Counted from the stretch's first letter, positions 42,231 through 54,109 are shown. The stretch is 64,000 bases of DNA from Tomocerus qinae (GCA_020055645.1 CM034546.1:78988001-79052000); one strand, 5' to 3'. A program made the numbers and translations. Notes: a model not told the origin generated them from the letters alone.

Positions 42231-44520
42231 TCAATAAGAAGCAGTACTCTCAATGCGCTCTTGGTAATAGTCGAATGCAAATACGGAAGGTCGGGTAGAA
42301 AATTCTTCTCTCCCCGGAGCAATGGGGACAACTGGAAATACTTCTTCGTCACCATCAGGATTAATAAAGTACGCGAAACTCTGACGTGGATCAGTGGCAG
42401 GACGACCTTCTGTCAATATTCTCACTCGGTGTTGCTACAAAAACACGTTTACAAGGAAATTAGATATAAGCCTTGAAGGACGGTCAGTTCACAATAGAGC
42501 AATAAAAAAGCTAGAGATGCTTTAACTAGACACAATGGGGTAAATGCTACGTTTAAGTGGTGATACTTACTTTTGTTTAATTACATGTCGCTGCCAGACA
42601 ATCATTTTTATTATCACCTAATATTTAATTCATTTGCTACAATGTATATAATGTTTTCAAGAATTAATCAAACCAGTTTTCCCTAAAATCTTTATTACTT
42701 TTAACACGAAATGTCAATTAAATATAATCCGTATCCGATGGTATACATGTGTAATTAAATGGTACAGTATATTCACAGGTGAAACTATTCCGTAGACAGA
42801 CGTCATTTTACAATTTACGTGATTTAAGTCTGTTGACAAGGTATTTAATCATTGTTTGGAGGCAATATTATACCATAAAAAGTATAATCATTTTACTTCT
42901 GAGGAAAATGTTAGGAGCTTGGGCATAAATAATGTATTATTATAAATAATTTATGATTTTATGTATGTATGACTATTTATTATGTCTACAAGGTTCAATA
43001 AAATTATAGAGAGATGTGGCTCTTACCGCAGCATGAAGTTCTCCTGCAGTCCAAAATTCCATTAGTTGGCCACTGTTGAGGAGAATTGCGTCTTTAATTG
43101 GAGTAGCAGGGATCCACTTTCCAGTAGATGACCGGACCTTAAGTTAGACGCAAATTAGATATCATTAGTTGAAGTTAATTTTTAAAATGGACAAATGCCT
43201 TAGAATGTTTTAAACTAGCGATTTTAACCCAGCGATTGCTTACAGCATACGAGATAAGCCTAAATATTTCTAAGTCCTAAACAATTCCGCCTCTTATGTA
43301 CTGTAGTGGTATAATATTGCCTAAAGTAGATTTCTAATGGGGTTAGTAAATTTATTTCGAAATCGTTATTACCCCATCCTAATATCGTGACCGTTTTAAA
43401 AGTTAGCAAAATATTTACATGAACTCAGTCACCGCAATTAGACCAAAAGAGCAAGCTGGAAAATGAAATACAAGGAAAGAGTTGACAAAATCGAAAATTC
43501 GTGGAATAATGCATTTGGGACTTACCTCCAAGCCTCCAACCATGTCCTGTAAAATAAAATAACAAAATTAGTCTAGACAAAAACCTCATTTAAATCTTTT
43601 CCTGGTATTACTAGAATAAATAAATAATTATGATTCCAGGTAATTTATTATAGAAATAAATTACCTGGAACAGCATTGTGATTGAGCCCCAATCACTGTG
43701 TTCTCCGCATCTAATAGCGCCTTCCGGATGATTTTCATTGGGATTCAACGTGTAGTAATATAAAGTCCTGAACTGTGTCTGTGTCTTCACGGAATTGTCA
43801 TCAAGATTTTTATGACGTTTAACGAAAAAGTCTTCATCTTTCAATTTTCCTTCGATGTTCAAATACCTTCCTAAACATTTCAGAAGCTTTTTAGCGCAAT
43901 TTGCCGTTTCAATTCGGAAATCATCAATAGCGGCTTTCATTTCCGGAATTTCTTCTGGAAAATTCTTCTCATCGTGCATATCTTGCCCCCAAAAATCAAT
44001 AAATTCTCGAAGCTCCGTTGAATTTTTTTGCTGTTCATTTATTCTGCATAAACGATAAAAATTAAATTCTTACAATTTTCATTACCCATGGAACGCAAAA
44101 TACTGATACATAATTACAAACAAATTCATCATTATAGTATAGATTGATATTATGTGAATACTCACAATTCGTCTCCAGGACCCGCATAACCATGGAAAGA
44201 TTTTGCCGGGTCTGGTTTTCGGTATTTTTGTTTGATTGATTCAGGCAATCGAAAAAAATCTCGGGAAAGTTTGTAGATCCAATCAAGCTGATAAAACAAT
44301 CAAAAAATTAGTGCACAATAGTACAAATGAAACAAGAGGAAATTAAAGGAAATGCAAAATTTACCTTTTTTAGATCAAGTCCATGATTTATAATGTAAGC
44401 AAAACCAATGCTGCCCATCGCAGCACCAAGATCCTTTGCAACTTTTTCGTAATCATTTTCATTCACCTTATCAAATTGGCCCACAATAGCCGAGCAATCT
44501 ACAATTGGAATTTCTATCAT
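42231..44520 (-). CDS. Fe(II)/2-oxoglutarate oxygenase, IPNS-like, copy B
   Basis: Six minus-strand exons, 44520-44365, 44287-44166, 44043-43665, 43546-43526, 43137-43027 and 42434-42231, give 330 residues. Exon lengths equal those of copy A exactly (156, 122, 379, 21, 111, 204). The iron triad H208, D210 and H265 and the RQS anchor are present. Differences are spread through the protein (for example INEQQKNS for LNENEKNS after intron 2), with no stops or shifts, so both copies appear constrained. The introns have diverged strongly in length and sequence, so the duplication is not recent. Members of this family are scattered in arthropods, fungi and bacteria. Cytosolic. Confidence 0.88.
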
Positions 44521-45685
44521 CTTGTTTGTCTACAGATTCCCGTATATGCAATTACCTATTGATTTATTAGGGAAATCTTTACGGAAAATCTCAAAAATAT
44601 TGTTTGAGGGGAGAAAGAAATGTTCTTGTTAACAACTGAAGACAGACTGAAACTCTTTGGATACAATTTATCATTACAAGACTCGCCCAGAATAGTTTAT
44701 ACATATAACTGGAGGTTTTAAGTAGCTATAGAGAAGGACAAAAGGTGAACTTGTAAAACAATGCCACCGTTTACAAGCGTGGCCCATCCTACCCCCTAAA
44801 CATGTCTATTCAATATACTCGGTTGCATACGGCGATAAAGTTATCACATTTTTATTGAGATAATGGTCCAATAAAGCAGACATACATGCTATACATATGC
44901 ATCCCAGGAATTCAGTTAAAACGAATCCTTTTGCAGAAGACTTATATTGACTCCCTTACAAGTGGACGTCCTTGATGGCCTTTGTTGTTTAACAACTGAT
45001 AATTTAATGTAACCATTACACGGCACATATATGTAGTAGTCTGAACGAGCAGTGAAGCCAGTAGTTCCAATGTCTAGGCCAAAGGAGCATGTATCTTTAT
45101 TTCGTATGCCATAGCCAAAGGATCTATTACTATTAGTCCGTAGGCTAGTCCATTTCTCAAATTCGGCTTGGCACCTAGAGTGTTTATTTGGAGAAATATG
45201 GTAGTTTCTATGCAGTTACCTGCACGCCTAATAAGTTGTAGTAATAAAATAAATAAATTTACACTGCTCGAAATGGAAGACTCAATTATTATAATTCACG
45301 GAAGAAGGAAGGGGACAACAGACTGAAATCTAATTTTGCACAAACTTAAAGTGATAAAAATTGTAGCCTGGAGCAAAAATGTACGATTAACGTAAGTTGA
45401 TGATGCATAATGCACCGCAATGCAACTGCGTATAATTATAGCAGGTGAGATGAGACACTGTGAACAAAGTACTTCAATTATCAACGCAGCCAGGTTAGAA
45501 GTTTTATTGCTTCTGTAACTTTTCTTGCTAAACAAGAGATTGATTGATGTATACATGTACAGACTATTTTGATAGAGTTGTAGGCTGTTGTAGGCTGTAG
45601 CCTTACATAGTCAGATAAATAAACGCATTCATTGTTCTTTGTGGGACTACAAGTTAAGTTAAACAACATGATCAATTACAAATCA
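44521..45685. other. intergenic, no gene seen
   Basis: Region upstream of copy B up to the hAT-type element. No supported frame. An 86-codon minus frame at 45296-45556 lacks domains. Confidence 0.5.
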
Positions 45686-45693
45686 GAATTTAC

Positions 45694-46306
45694 CAGGGAA
45701 CAAAAATGAACTCTTGTTTTACAAAAAAGGTAAAATGTAGTACTTTTTCTATAAAAGTAGTACTTTTTCTAAAAAACAGTACTTTTTCTAAAAAAACAGT
45801 ACTTTTTCTAAAAAGGCAGTACTTTTTCTAAAAAACTACTTTTTCTAAAAAACAGTACTTTTTCTAAAAAACAGTACTTTTTCTAAAAAACAGTACTTTT
45901 TCTAAAAAACAGTACTTTTTCTAAAAAACAGTACTTTTTCTAAAAAACAGTACTTTTTCTAAAAAACAGTACTTTTTCTAAAAAACAGTACTTTTTCTAA
46001 AAAACAGTACTTTTTCTAAAAAACAGTACTTTTTCTAAAAAGAAGTACTTTTTCTAAAAAAGCGGTACTTTTTCCAAAAAAGCAGTACTTTTTCTAAAAA
46101 ATCAGTACTTTTTCTAAAAAAGCAATATTTTTTCTAAAAAAGCAGTCCTTTTTACTTTTAACGTTTTTTTACCTTATTTACATGTAAATTGGAAATAAAT
46201 GGGGTACGCTGCTACATCAAAAAAGACAAAAAATTGACTGCCTTTAAAAAATCTTACTTCTACCTTCTTTATAAAAAAGGCAAAAATTGTCATTTTTTGT
46301 TCCCTG
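45694..46306. mobile_element. hAT-type MITE carrying an 18-bp minisatellite
   Basis: Termini CAGGGAACAAAAA on the left and its inverse, ending TTCCCTG, on the right define a 613-bp element. The flanks are GAATTTAC (45686-45693) and GCATTTAC (46307-46314), an 8-bp target duplication with one mismatch. CAGGG-type ends plus an 8-bp duplication are the hAT signature. There is no transposase. The interior is mostly an 18-bp tandem repeat. Located just downstream of the C-type lectin gene. Confidence 0.85.
45735..46155 (+). repeat. 18-bp minisatellite
   Basis: About 23 copies of the unit CAGTACTTTTTCTAAAAA, with outer copies diverged (length 17-20) and the central ten or so near identical, which indicates recent expansion from the middle. 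Confidence 0.9.
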
Positions 46307-46473
46307 GCATTTACATGTTCGTTATGATGATTAAATACATGCTACATACCAAACAGTAAACATATTAGAATAGAATGAATCAGAAACCAGCGTTGAATAA
46401 TTATAATATTGGTAACATAATTTATGCATCAAGCTGAATGTTTTAATAATTCTCACTCCGAAAGAAACATAAT

Positions 46474-49400
46474 TCATACATCACAAATCGGGGACTCTGT
46501 TGTCCCCGGCGGGGCAGTGGTTGTTGGTGGGAGAGCTGTGGTCGGGGATGTTCCTTCAGTCCTACGATAAGTTAAAAACAACCAAATTTAATATTTTTAA
46601 GCTTGGACGAGCAAATAGCAAAGCCTTAAATTGGCAAGAATTTATAGCTTTTTTAAGCTATTTTATATTCTACCATTTTATATAATATTAATATTGACAA
46701 TTAATTGTTGATTTCCTAAAGGTTTTTAGATACTCCAAAACTCCTCTTTTAAAGATTTCCAAATATAAGATAAATGAATATTAAACAAACATTTGTATTT
46801 ATATGAGTACACAAGCGATAATTATTTGGTGATAGCTCTAAGGACGTTGTCATTCATTCTAGAGGTATTGATAGATATTCATTTGCTCTGAACTTTTCAT
46901 CATAATAATATTATTGCAGGGCAAAATAAGTGGGTCAAGATTATTAAAATGATAACTTGAAAATACTGTTGAGGGTTTAAACGAATCAGGAAATGCAACT
47001 AAGTGTGACAAACATTGTTAAGCCGAAAAAATGAGTAATTGTTAATGTAGCCTTACACTTCACAAATTGAGTGGCGAGATGCAGTCATATCATTAACAGC
47101 CCAATATCTGTTAAATAGAGCATTGACGATCACAATTCGGGAACTGTCATTGCTACTGCTTGGCTCAGTTGGACTCCATTGGGCATTGGTAATTTGTTGT
47201 TGGTTAGAAACCCATCGCCATACTCCAGAAAACGAGTCATAGGCACCGGATGTCCACACGATACCTAAGAAATACAATAACAATTACTTTTTAATTTTGG
47301 TAAGAGATACTTGGTTTTTTGTTTTTAGAGGAAAATCATACTTCGCCCGTCTTTCAGCATTAAATCTCGAATATAATCATTTTCTTCAGTTGTTTCAACT
47401 GTGAGTAGCTGACCATTAAAAGCTTGTTGGCATGAAAACCACGCATCACCCCAATTGCTCTATGAAAATATATTATGCAATAAAAATGTTAATTTTTCAG
47501 CTAAATAATAATCTATGTGTAACCGAGTGATCATGTCAAGGAAACTGTTTTATATTTATTATTTCATACTCGAATATTTGTTATTATTTGTTTGTTGGAT
47601 TTATTGGTGAAATAAGGAAAATTAATCAGTCGATTAGAAATTCTGATGAAAGTAACACGCATGTAGTGGTCGTGTCGGAATTGGAACTAAATTCTATATT
47701 TTCGTTAGTAAATCGTAGTAGTTTTTGTAAGTTACTGGTTAGCGGAGTCGGCAGTCAGTACTTTACATGGTCCTTCGAGCCGGATTAAAAGGACCGGATC
47801 TTCTTAATTCTCTAGTTACTGTTTTATGCAAGTTTCGTCAACACAAAATTGGATTTAGTGGGGATATCAAAGAGATGTTCCATCAAATCTGTATCCGAGA
47901 AGAAGGTGTAACTTCTCAAAGATTTTTATGGCGGGGAATGGATCGGCATCGCGAACCAGACACATATGCAATGCAAGTAATGTTATTTGGAGGAGTGTCA
48001 TGTCCATTTCAAGCTCAAGAAGTTAAGAACAGAAATGCGAAAGAATTTATGAGCGAAAATCCTGAAGCCGTAGACGCCATAATAAATCGACACTATATGG
48101 ATGATTATTTGGATAGCTGTTCAACTGAGGAAGAAGCTTTGAAGAAAATCTTGGATGTAATAGAAATACACCGTCGTGGAGGATTTGAGCTCCGAAATTG
48201 GACGTGCAGTTCAAGAGAAGTTTTATCCAAGATACCAAAAGAATTGCAATCGGATAAAACAAAGAACATGAATATTGAATCTGAATTACCTGTGGAACAA
48301 ATTCTTGGTTTGTATTGGAATCCGAATTCAGACAGCTTTTCATTTACTTTAAATTTTCATAAGGTGAACAAAGAAATTGTTGAAGGAATCCGAAGACCTA
48401 CAAAAAGGGAAGTATTAAAATTGACAATGTCAATTTTCGATCCTCTTGGCTTTATTGTTCATTATACAGTAAAATCAAAAATCCTATTGCAAGATATCTG
48501 GAGAAAAGGGATTGGATGGGATGATGAGCTCTCTGAAGATCTTTACTGTAAATGGAAAATATGGCTTGGTGAATTAAAGGGAATTACTACTGTGAAGATA
48601 CCTAGATGTTATATGCAAAATATTGAGGATGCAGTTTCAATTCAACTACATGTTTTCTGCGATTCAAGCGAGAAAGCTTTTGCAGCCGTGGCATATCTGA
48701 GGGTGCAAGTGGGGAACAATTATTATACATCGTTTATCTCAGCTAAATCACGTGTGGCACTACTACGTCCACTTTCTATTCCAAGATTAGAGCTACAAGC
48801 AGCTGTAATGGGAAGTCGACTAGCTGAATGCATTGAAGAAAGTCACAGCATTACATTTCACGAAAAACACTTTTGGTCTGATTCAAGAACAGTAATTTGT
48901 TGGATTAATTCAAATGCTCGAAGATACAAGCCGTTTATTGCTCATAGAGTTGGAGAAATCTTGGAATTAACCGAAGCTAGTAGTTGGCACTGGATAACTA
49001 CTAATGAAAACGTGGCTGACGAAGCCACAAGGGACAATTCTCCGAGCGAACTTCATCCAGAATGTAGATGGTTCAATGGTCCTGACTTTCTTCGATCACC
49101 GGAATCATCGTGGCCTATTTTAAATGAGGAACGCATTATGGGAGAAAATCTACGGGGGGAAGAATTGGAAATGAAGAAGGATTTTGCGAACTTCATTTCG
49201 TGCAATGAAAATTCTCTTCCAGACATTAGTAGATTTTCATCCTACACACGATTAATTCGTACTACAGCCTGGATTCTCAGATTTTTGAAGATTTCCAAAT
49301 TGAAAAGCAAAACCCGAAATCAAAATAAGTCATATGAACTTTCACCAGAAGAAATACGTGAAGCAGATATTCTTTGGATTAAGCAAAGCCAATTTGAAAG

Positions 49401-51548
49401 TTTCTCTTCCGAAATATCTTGCTTGGAAAAGGGTAAACCTATCGAAAATAGTAGCCGCTTGAAAACCCTATTACCTGTTTTAGACGATTACGGAATAATT
49501 GGAATGAAAAGCAGATTAGTACAATCTCCAGATCTGGAAACTGAAGTGAAACAGCCAATCAGTTTAGACCCTAAGCATGCATACACAAGACTTTTAATCA
49601 GATACTATCACTGGAAAGCTAATCATAATGGTCAAGAATTTGTTTTTAACGAAATGCGACAGAGAGTATGGATACTGGATATGAGAGCAGCTATCAAGCG
49701 AGTTTGGAATTCATGCCTTGTTTGCAAAATTAGACGAGTCACCCCGATTATAGCGAAAATGGGCAATTTACCGGAAGTAAAATTGACTCCTTATGTTCGT
49801 CCATTTACAAATGTGGGCATGGACTACTTTGGCCCAATGGAAGTCACTATAGGACGAAGACAAGAAAAACGATACGGAGTACTATTTACGTGTCTTTTTA
49901 CTGGAGCCGTTCATCTTGAGATCGCAGCATCTTTATCAACAGATTCTGCTATTATGGCGATACGAAGGATGATTGGCAGACGGGGATATCCAGCTACCAT
50001 TCACTCTGACAATGGTACGAATATGCGAGGAGCAAATACAGAAATGAAGACTGCAATCAAAGAATTAGATCAAAATAAGATTGTAGCAGATTTATCAATG
50101 AAAAGAATTGAATGGCGGTTCATACCACCCTCTGGGGCTCACATGGCAGGGAGCTGGGAACGTTTAGTGCGATCGGTGAAGACAGCACTTGGAGCTGTTT
50201 TGAAAGAAAAATCCCCGAAAGAAGAAACACTGCAAACTCTAATGGTAGAGTGTGAAGCAATCGTGAATGGAAGGCTCTTGACTCACGTTTCTGTGGATCC
50301 TGTGGACAAGGAAAGCCTCACCCCCAACCATTTCTTAATGGGAACATCTAGTGTTGGAACATCACCTGGAAAATTCGTGGATGCAGATCTATGTCTGCGG
50401 AAAAACTGGAGGATTGCTCAGAAATTAGCCGAAAACTTCTGGAAAAGATGGATTTATGAGTACCTCCCTACATTAGCTAAGAGGACAAAATGGCACAAGA
50501 CTACCAAGCCGATTAAAATTGATGATCTGGTTCTTATTGCTGATGGAGATTTGCAAAGGAACCACTGGCCCAGAGGGATCGTCGTGGCCACTCATCCTGG
50601 AAAAGATGGAGTAGTTCGTGTAGTAGACGTGAGAATTTTTAGACGACCTGTAGCCAAAGTGTGCATCCTTGACGTAGAACCGGAAGGGAAAAGACCCGAT
50701 GTCTTTTACGGGGAGAAGGATGTAACCGAGTGATCATGTCAAGGAAACTGTTTTATATTTATTATTTCATACTCGAATATTTGTTATTATTTGTTTGTTG
50801 TATTTATTGGTGAAATAAGGAAAATTAATCAGTCGATTAGAAATTCTGATGAAAGTAACACGCATGTAGTGGTCGTGTCGGAATTGGAAATAAATTCTAT
50901 ATTTTCGTTAGTAAATCGTAGTAGTTGTTGTAAGTTACTGGTTAGCAGAGTCGGCAGTCAGTACTTTACACTATGTAAAAGTTTATTATTAATAAATCAA
51001 TAGTTAATATAAATTAAATAATAGTGTTTAATTAAGTAAAATAAATAAATATAATATTGATGTATGGAATTATTTCCTTACCGTTGTAGTGCTGACGTAA
51101 TAAACAGAGCTTACTGCAGCAATATTACTTCGTTGGACACCCGTAGTCAGAGGAGAAAAGCGTCCGAATTGTGTATAGTCTGAAATTGAAAATTGTCGAT
51201 TAATACCTGTAAAACTACTTACTAACTAGTCAATCGCGTTTTCAATAGCTTTAATTGGAGAGGCACTATACGACAAAATGATATTGAAAATTATTGTGGT
51301 TTTCACTTTCAACTAAATTTTCTCCGTTAACTAGAAACTTGGTAACTAATACAACCAATTATAATTTGTTAGAAAATTCACATTTTTCATTCAATTTTCA
51401 AGAAATGCTAACATTCTTTAAAAAATCTGCCTATAACATAATTAGGCTTTACAAACTGTTATACATATATAAGCTTACCTAATTGAAAAGCCAAATTCAT
51501 GTATGGCAATGCAGAGAAAAGAAATAAATAAATTGGGTATCTGCCCAT
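46474..51548 (-). CDS. secreted C-type lectin-domain protein with Pro/Thr tail
   Basis: Five minus-strand exons, 51548-51479, 51179-51082, 47459-47342, 47264-47057 and 46561-46474, join (phases 1, 0, 1, 2) to 193 residues. Exon 1 is a signal peptide (MGRYPIYLFLFSALPYM). Residues about 45-165 form one C-type lectin domain: YYVS, WGDAWFSCQ (C66), WTSGAYD, WRWVSN, W-SP-EPS, AVND and SICEV (C163). Only the outer disulfide pair C66-C163 is present. The inner pair and the EPN/WND calcium-sugar motifs are degenerate, so sugar binding is doubtful. Exon 5 adds a Pro/Thr-rich mucin-like tail ending PICDV. Without that splice the frame would stop just after ICEV. Intron 2 is enlarged by a BEL/Pao insertion on the opposite strand. 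Confidence 0.8.
47518..47767 (+). repeat. 5' LTR
   Basis: 250 bp, starts TGTAACCGAG and ends GTACTTTACA. Partner of 50721-50970. Confidence 0.93.
47767..50733 (+). pseudogene. BEL/Pao pol remnant: partial RT, RNase H, integrase
   Basis: One open frame of 988 codons. It opens inside the primer-binding site and enters reverse transcriptase abruptly at the GPDLLNSL motif, so everything upstream (gag, protease, first RT motifs) has been deleted. Visible are the RT catalytic box YMDD (about residue 112), an RNase H region (FCDSSEKA, WSDSRTVICW), the integrase HH-CC zinc knuckle (HYHWKANH to CLVC), the DDE core (MDYFGP, HSDNGT, GSWERL) and the C-terminal BEL-type domain. No internal stops. The frame ends 13 bases inside the 3' LTR. 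It cannot supply Gag or protease, so any movement would depend on a complete relative. Confidence 0.88.
50721..50970 (+). repeat. 3' LTR
   Basis: 250 bp, four mismatches to the 5' LTR by eye. Followed by target duplication CTATG. Confidence 0.93.
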
Positions 51549-53447
51549 ATTAATAATATATTAATAAAGTAGATATTTGCACTAAAACTGTGAAATATTT
51601 TATGCTAATGTGAACTCAGCTCTGTACTAATTCAGTTTCACTAGTACAGTGAAATCTAATTTTCATTGTATTTATACATAAATCTTGTTTTGACATTTTC
51701 TGAAATTATGTAATCAATTTAATTACACGTATAGTGATGGTGTAAGCCATTTTACTGCAGTTACGGTGTAATTGTAAATGGCTTTGTAATTAGTTCCGTA
51801 ATACAGATTACCGGTAGGGCTATATAGTACTTTGTCGGCGAATCATAAAAGTATATTCTGCGTAAAAAAGTACGCAAAGGTGTGAGCCGTTGACGAGTTA
51901 GTTACATACAATTCAGATAAAAGTGAATGCGCGTTCCATCCATCATTCAAATATTTTGCAGTAATTGCAGATTGCAGTGCGAGCGATGAAAGCGGTTCGC
52001 AATAAAGGTAGGTAATTCCTTTGTATTCTTAAAATTACATTACAAAATTCAGTTTTATAGACTTTTATAGCATTTAGTTGGAATTAAATTTAAAAATGAA
52101 AATAAATATCTAGCATCCCAGTAGTTTAGTATTAAACAACAGCCATTCACGGCGATGATGTGTGGTCTTTGTCGTTTAGATAATCCATCATAATTATTGT
52201 GAAGTTGGCAGCTTGAATCGTTGGATGATTAATTTTCGCAGTACTTGCATAAGCCCTCCTTATTCTGGCTGGTTACGATAGTAAACTGTCATAATCACAA
52301 CTTTTGAAGCTGGCTATTTTAAGTTGTAGATAGAAAAGTTTTTTAATTGCCACAATTTATATTAAGACTACACCGATAGCGCTATGCCGGAACTTAATAT
52401 TATTATGAATGCAAACAGTAATAGACGTACAAAGATATTATTTCAAGTTTTTAAATTCAGGTATAATAAATAATGGAAATAAATGTAGATAGAGATATAT
52501 TTTTGTAGATTACACAGAAAGAAATTGACAGAATGATGAAATATGAAATTATTTGTGCAAACTTGATTCATGCAATTTTTGATGAGAGATAACAGGATTT
52601 TTATATTATGGCAATTACTGATTATGTTGCTTCAATAACGATAACATTTAATACTCCTTTTTTGGTAGAAGTGCTGGCACTTTTTATTAAAACAGTTATA
52701 TTAGGACAAGACTATCAAACCAATAGTATACTTATATGCCAAATAATAAATGGTTATTGTATGTGTTTGCATTATAGATATATAATTACATAGCTCATAC
52801 TGCATAGAATGGCAGTATTTCAACTTTTACTTTTAAATACCATCATACGCTATAAATGTAGGAAAGCACTTCAATGTATACTAAAATCATACAGAAGAAA
52901 ATACCTATCCTTTTAATGTGAAATAGAGTCTAGATTACGCGTCCACATTGAGTGAATTATTAGCACAAGAAATGGGTTCTAACAACGATTGTTTTTAAAG
53001 CGTAGGTATATTTAAGAATGTTTTCAATTATTTATTGGTATAGACAGCTCACCACCGCATCGGCATAAGTGCTAGGTAGGTATGGTATTTATGTATTGAA
53101 TATTTAGTCCTTGGTGTAAAGCGGAATAACATAACGTATTCTTCAATAAACTAAGAAACTAAATTAATATTATAATATTTGACTTTATAATGGCGGCGAA
53201 TTTTTGCTTACTAGTTTTTAGTTTAGGAACTTAGAAATGAATATTTTTAGAGAGAATAAATTTTGATAGAGTTTTATTTTAAAAAGTGATCTTCCTGTAG
53301 TATTAAAACATAAAATAATTTAGGATTCTGAAATGAGAGCATGGTTGGATGGTTCATTAGACGAGGGATAGTGCAAGGCAGTTACTTACGTGTATATAGC
53401 CATATCTGTAATTTTGCTTTTTTGCTTTTAAAGAGCCTGCAATATTA
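51549..53447. other. intergenic, no gene seen
   Basis: AT-rich DNA upstream of the lectin gene, so it should include its promoter. No gene or repeat is recognised. Confidence 0.5.
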
Positions 53448-53843
53448 TATTACGTGTGCAGTTGATGGAAGGAGGTACACAAAAGTGTTGCAGTCAGCAC
53501 TTGTGTTACACGTGGGGGGATAGGTCCACAAAATGAAAAATGGATTTAGGCTATTTCGTCCACAAAATGAAAAATGGATTTAGGCTATTTCGTCCACAAA
53601 ACGAAAAATGGATTTAGGCTATTTCGTCCACAAAACGAAAAATGGATTTAGGCTGTTTCGTCCACAAAACGAAAAATGGATTTAGGCTATTTCGTCCACA
53701 AAACGAAAAATGGATTTAGGCTATTTCGTCCACAAAACGAAAAATGGATTTAGGCTGTTTCGTCCACAAAACGAAAAATGGAGATAGGCTAAATGGTTCC
53801 TTAAAGGACGATATGCAGGATTCCTGGATTCTCCCTACCACAC
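53448..53843. mobile_element. small repeat element with minisatellite core, copy 1
   Basis: The ends TATTACGTGTGCAGTT and CCTACCACAC are shared with 58812-58950. In this copy the middle is expanded by a 34-bp tandem repeat. Its right edge abuts a truncated receptor exon, so it marks the breakpoint of that gene. Confidence 0.6.
53524..53795 (+). repeat. 34-bp minisatellite
   Basis: Eight copies at exact 34-base spacing from 53524. The core is GTCCACAAAACGAAAAATGG followed by ATTTAGGCTATTTC. Variants are few (A/G in ACG/ATG, A/G in CTATT/CTGTT). The last copy is diverged. Confidence 0.93.
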
Positions 53844-54109
53844 GGATCTGGTGAAAACAATTCCTTGAGGAGTCGAAATGCACCGTAAACGAGAATTACA
53901 GCAGCTCCTTCAACTACAAATATCCACACCAGGAATCGAAATCTGTTTTTGGTGAATGATATTGCCAATTGTCTTCTGTCCCAATGAACTATATTCGTAA
54001 GTAAGCATTGACCAAAGCCATTAAACCAATCTATGACATGTAAATGTTTGTGATAGCGTTTTTCTAGCTCTCCGGACAAAATAGCGTACAAATTAATTGG
54101 CTTATCCAT
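53843..54109 (-). pseudogene. truncated gustatory-type receptor exon 1
   Basis: About 88 codons from ATG 54109 align with the start of the receptor at 61667: MDKPINLYA / MHRPTNLYA, LTNIVHWDRRQL / FTNIIHWDRKSL, FTKNRFRFLVW / YTKNRFRYVVW, and LLKELFSPDP / LSKELFSPDP. Immediately after SPDP the homology ends at the boundary of the 53448-53843 element, and no second exon follows. The frame itself is open to a stop at 53801, but the last dozen codons come from the repeat. A dead gene or partial duplication. Confidence 0.8.

Larger units (their letters stand above)
47518..50970 (+). mobile_element. internally deleted BEL/Pao LTR retrotransposon
   Basis: Two 250-bp LTRs (47518-47767 and 50721-50970, TGT...ACA) differ at four positions by eye. 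The flanking 5-bp duplication CTATG lies at 47513-47517 and 50971-50975. The primer-binding site at 47768-47784 starts immediately after the LTR and matches the 3' end of tRNA-Tyr as I know it. The polypurine tract is GGGGAGAAGGA (50710-50720). The whole element sits in intron 2 of the lectin gene, antisense to it. Gag, protease and the first part of reverse transcriptase are missing. Confidence 0.93.

Noticed and set aside
47053-47056. Stop codon of the lectin gene directly after ICEV
   Set aside because: A consensus donor overlaps it and joins in phase to a Pro/Thr-rich exon; kept only as an alternative.
47588-47788. 66-codon frame, with a near copy at 50791-51003
   Set aside because: Both are readings of the two LTRs, not genes.
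53524-53795. Regular 34-bp repeats resembling a CRISPR array
   Set aside because: Units are contiguous without unique spacers, in a eukaryotic context; it is a minisatellite.
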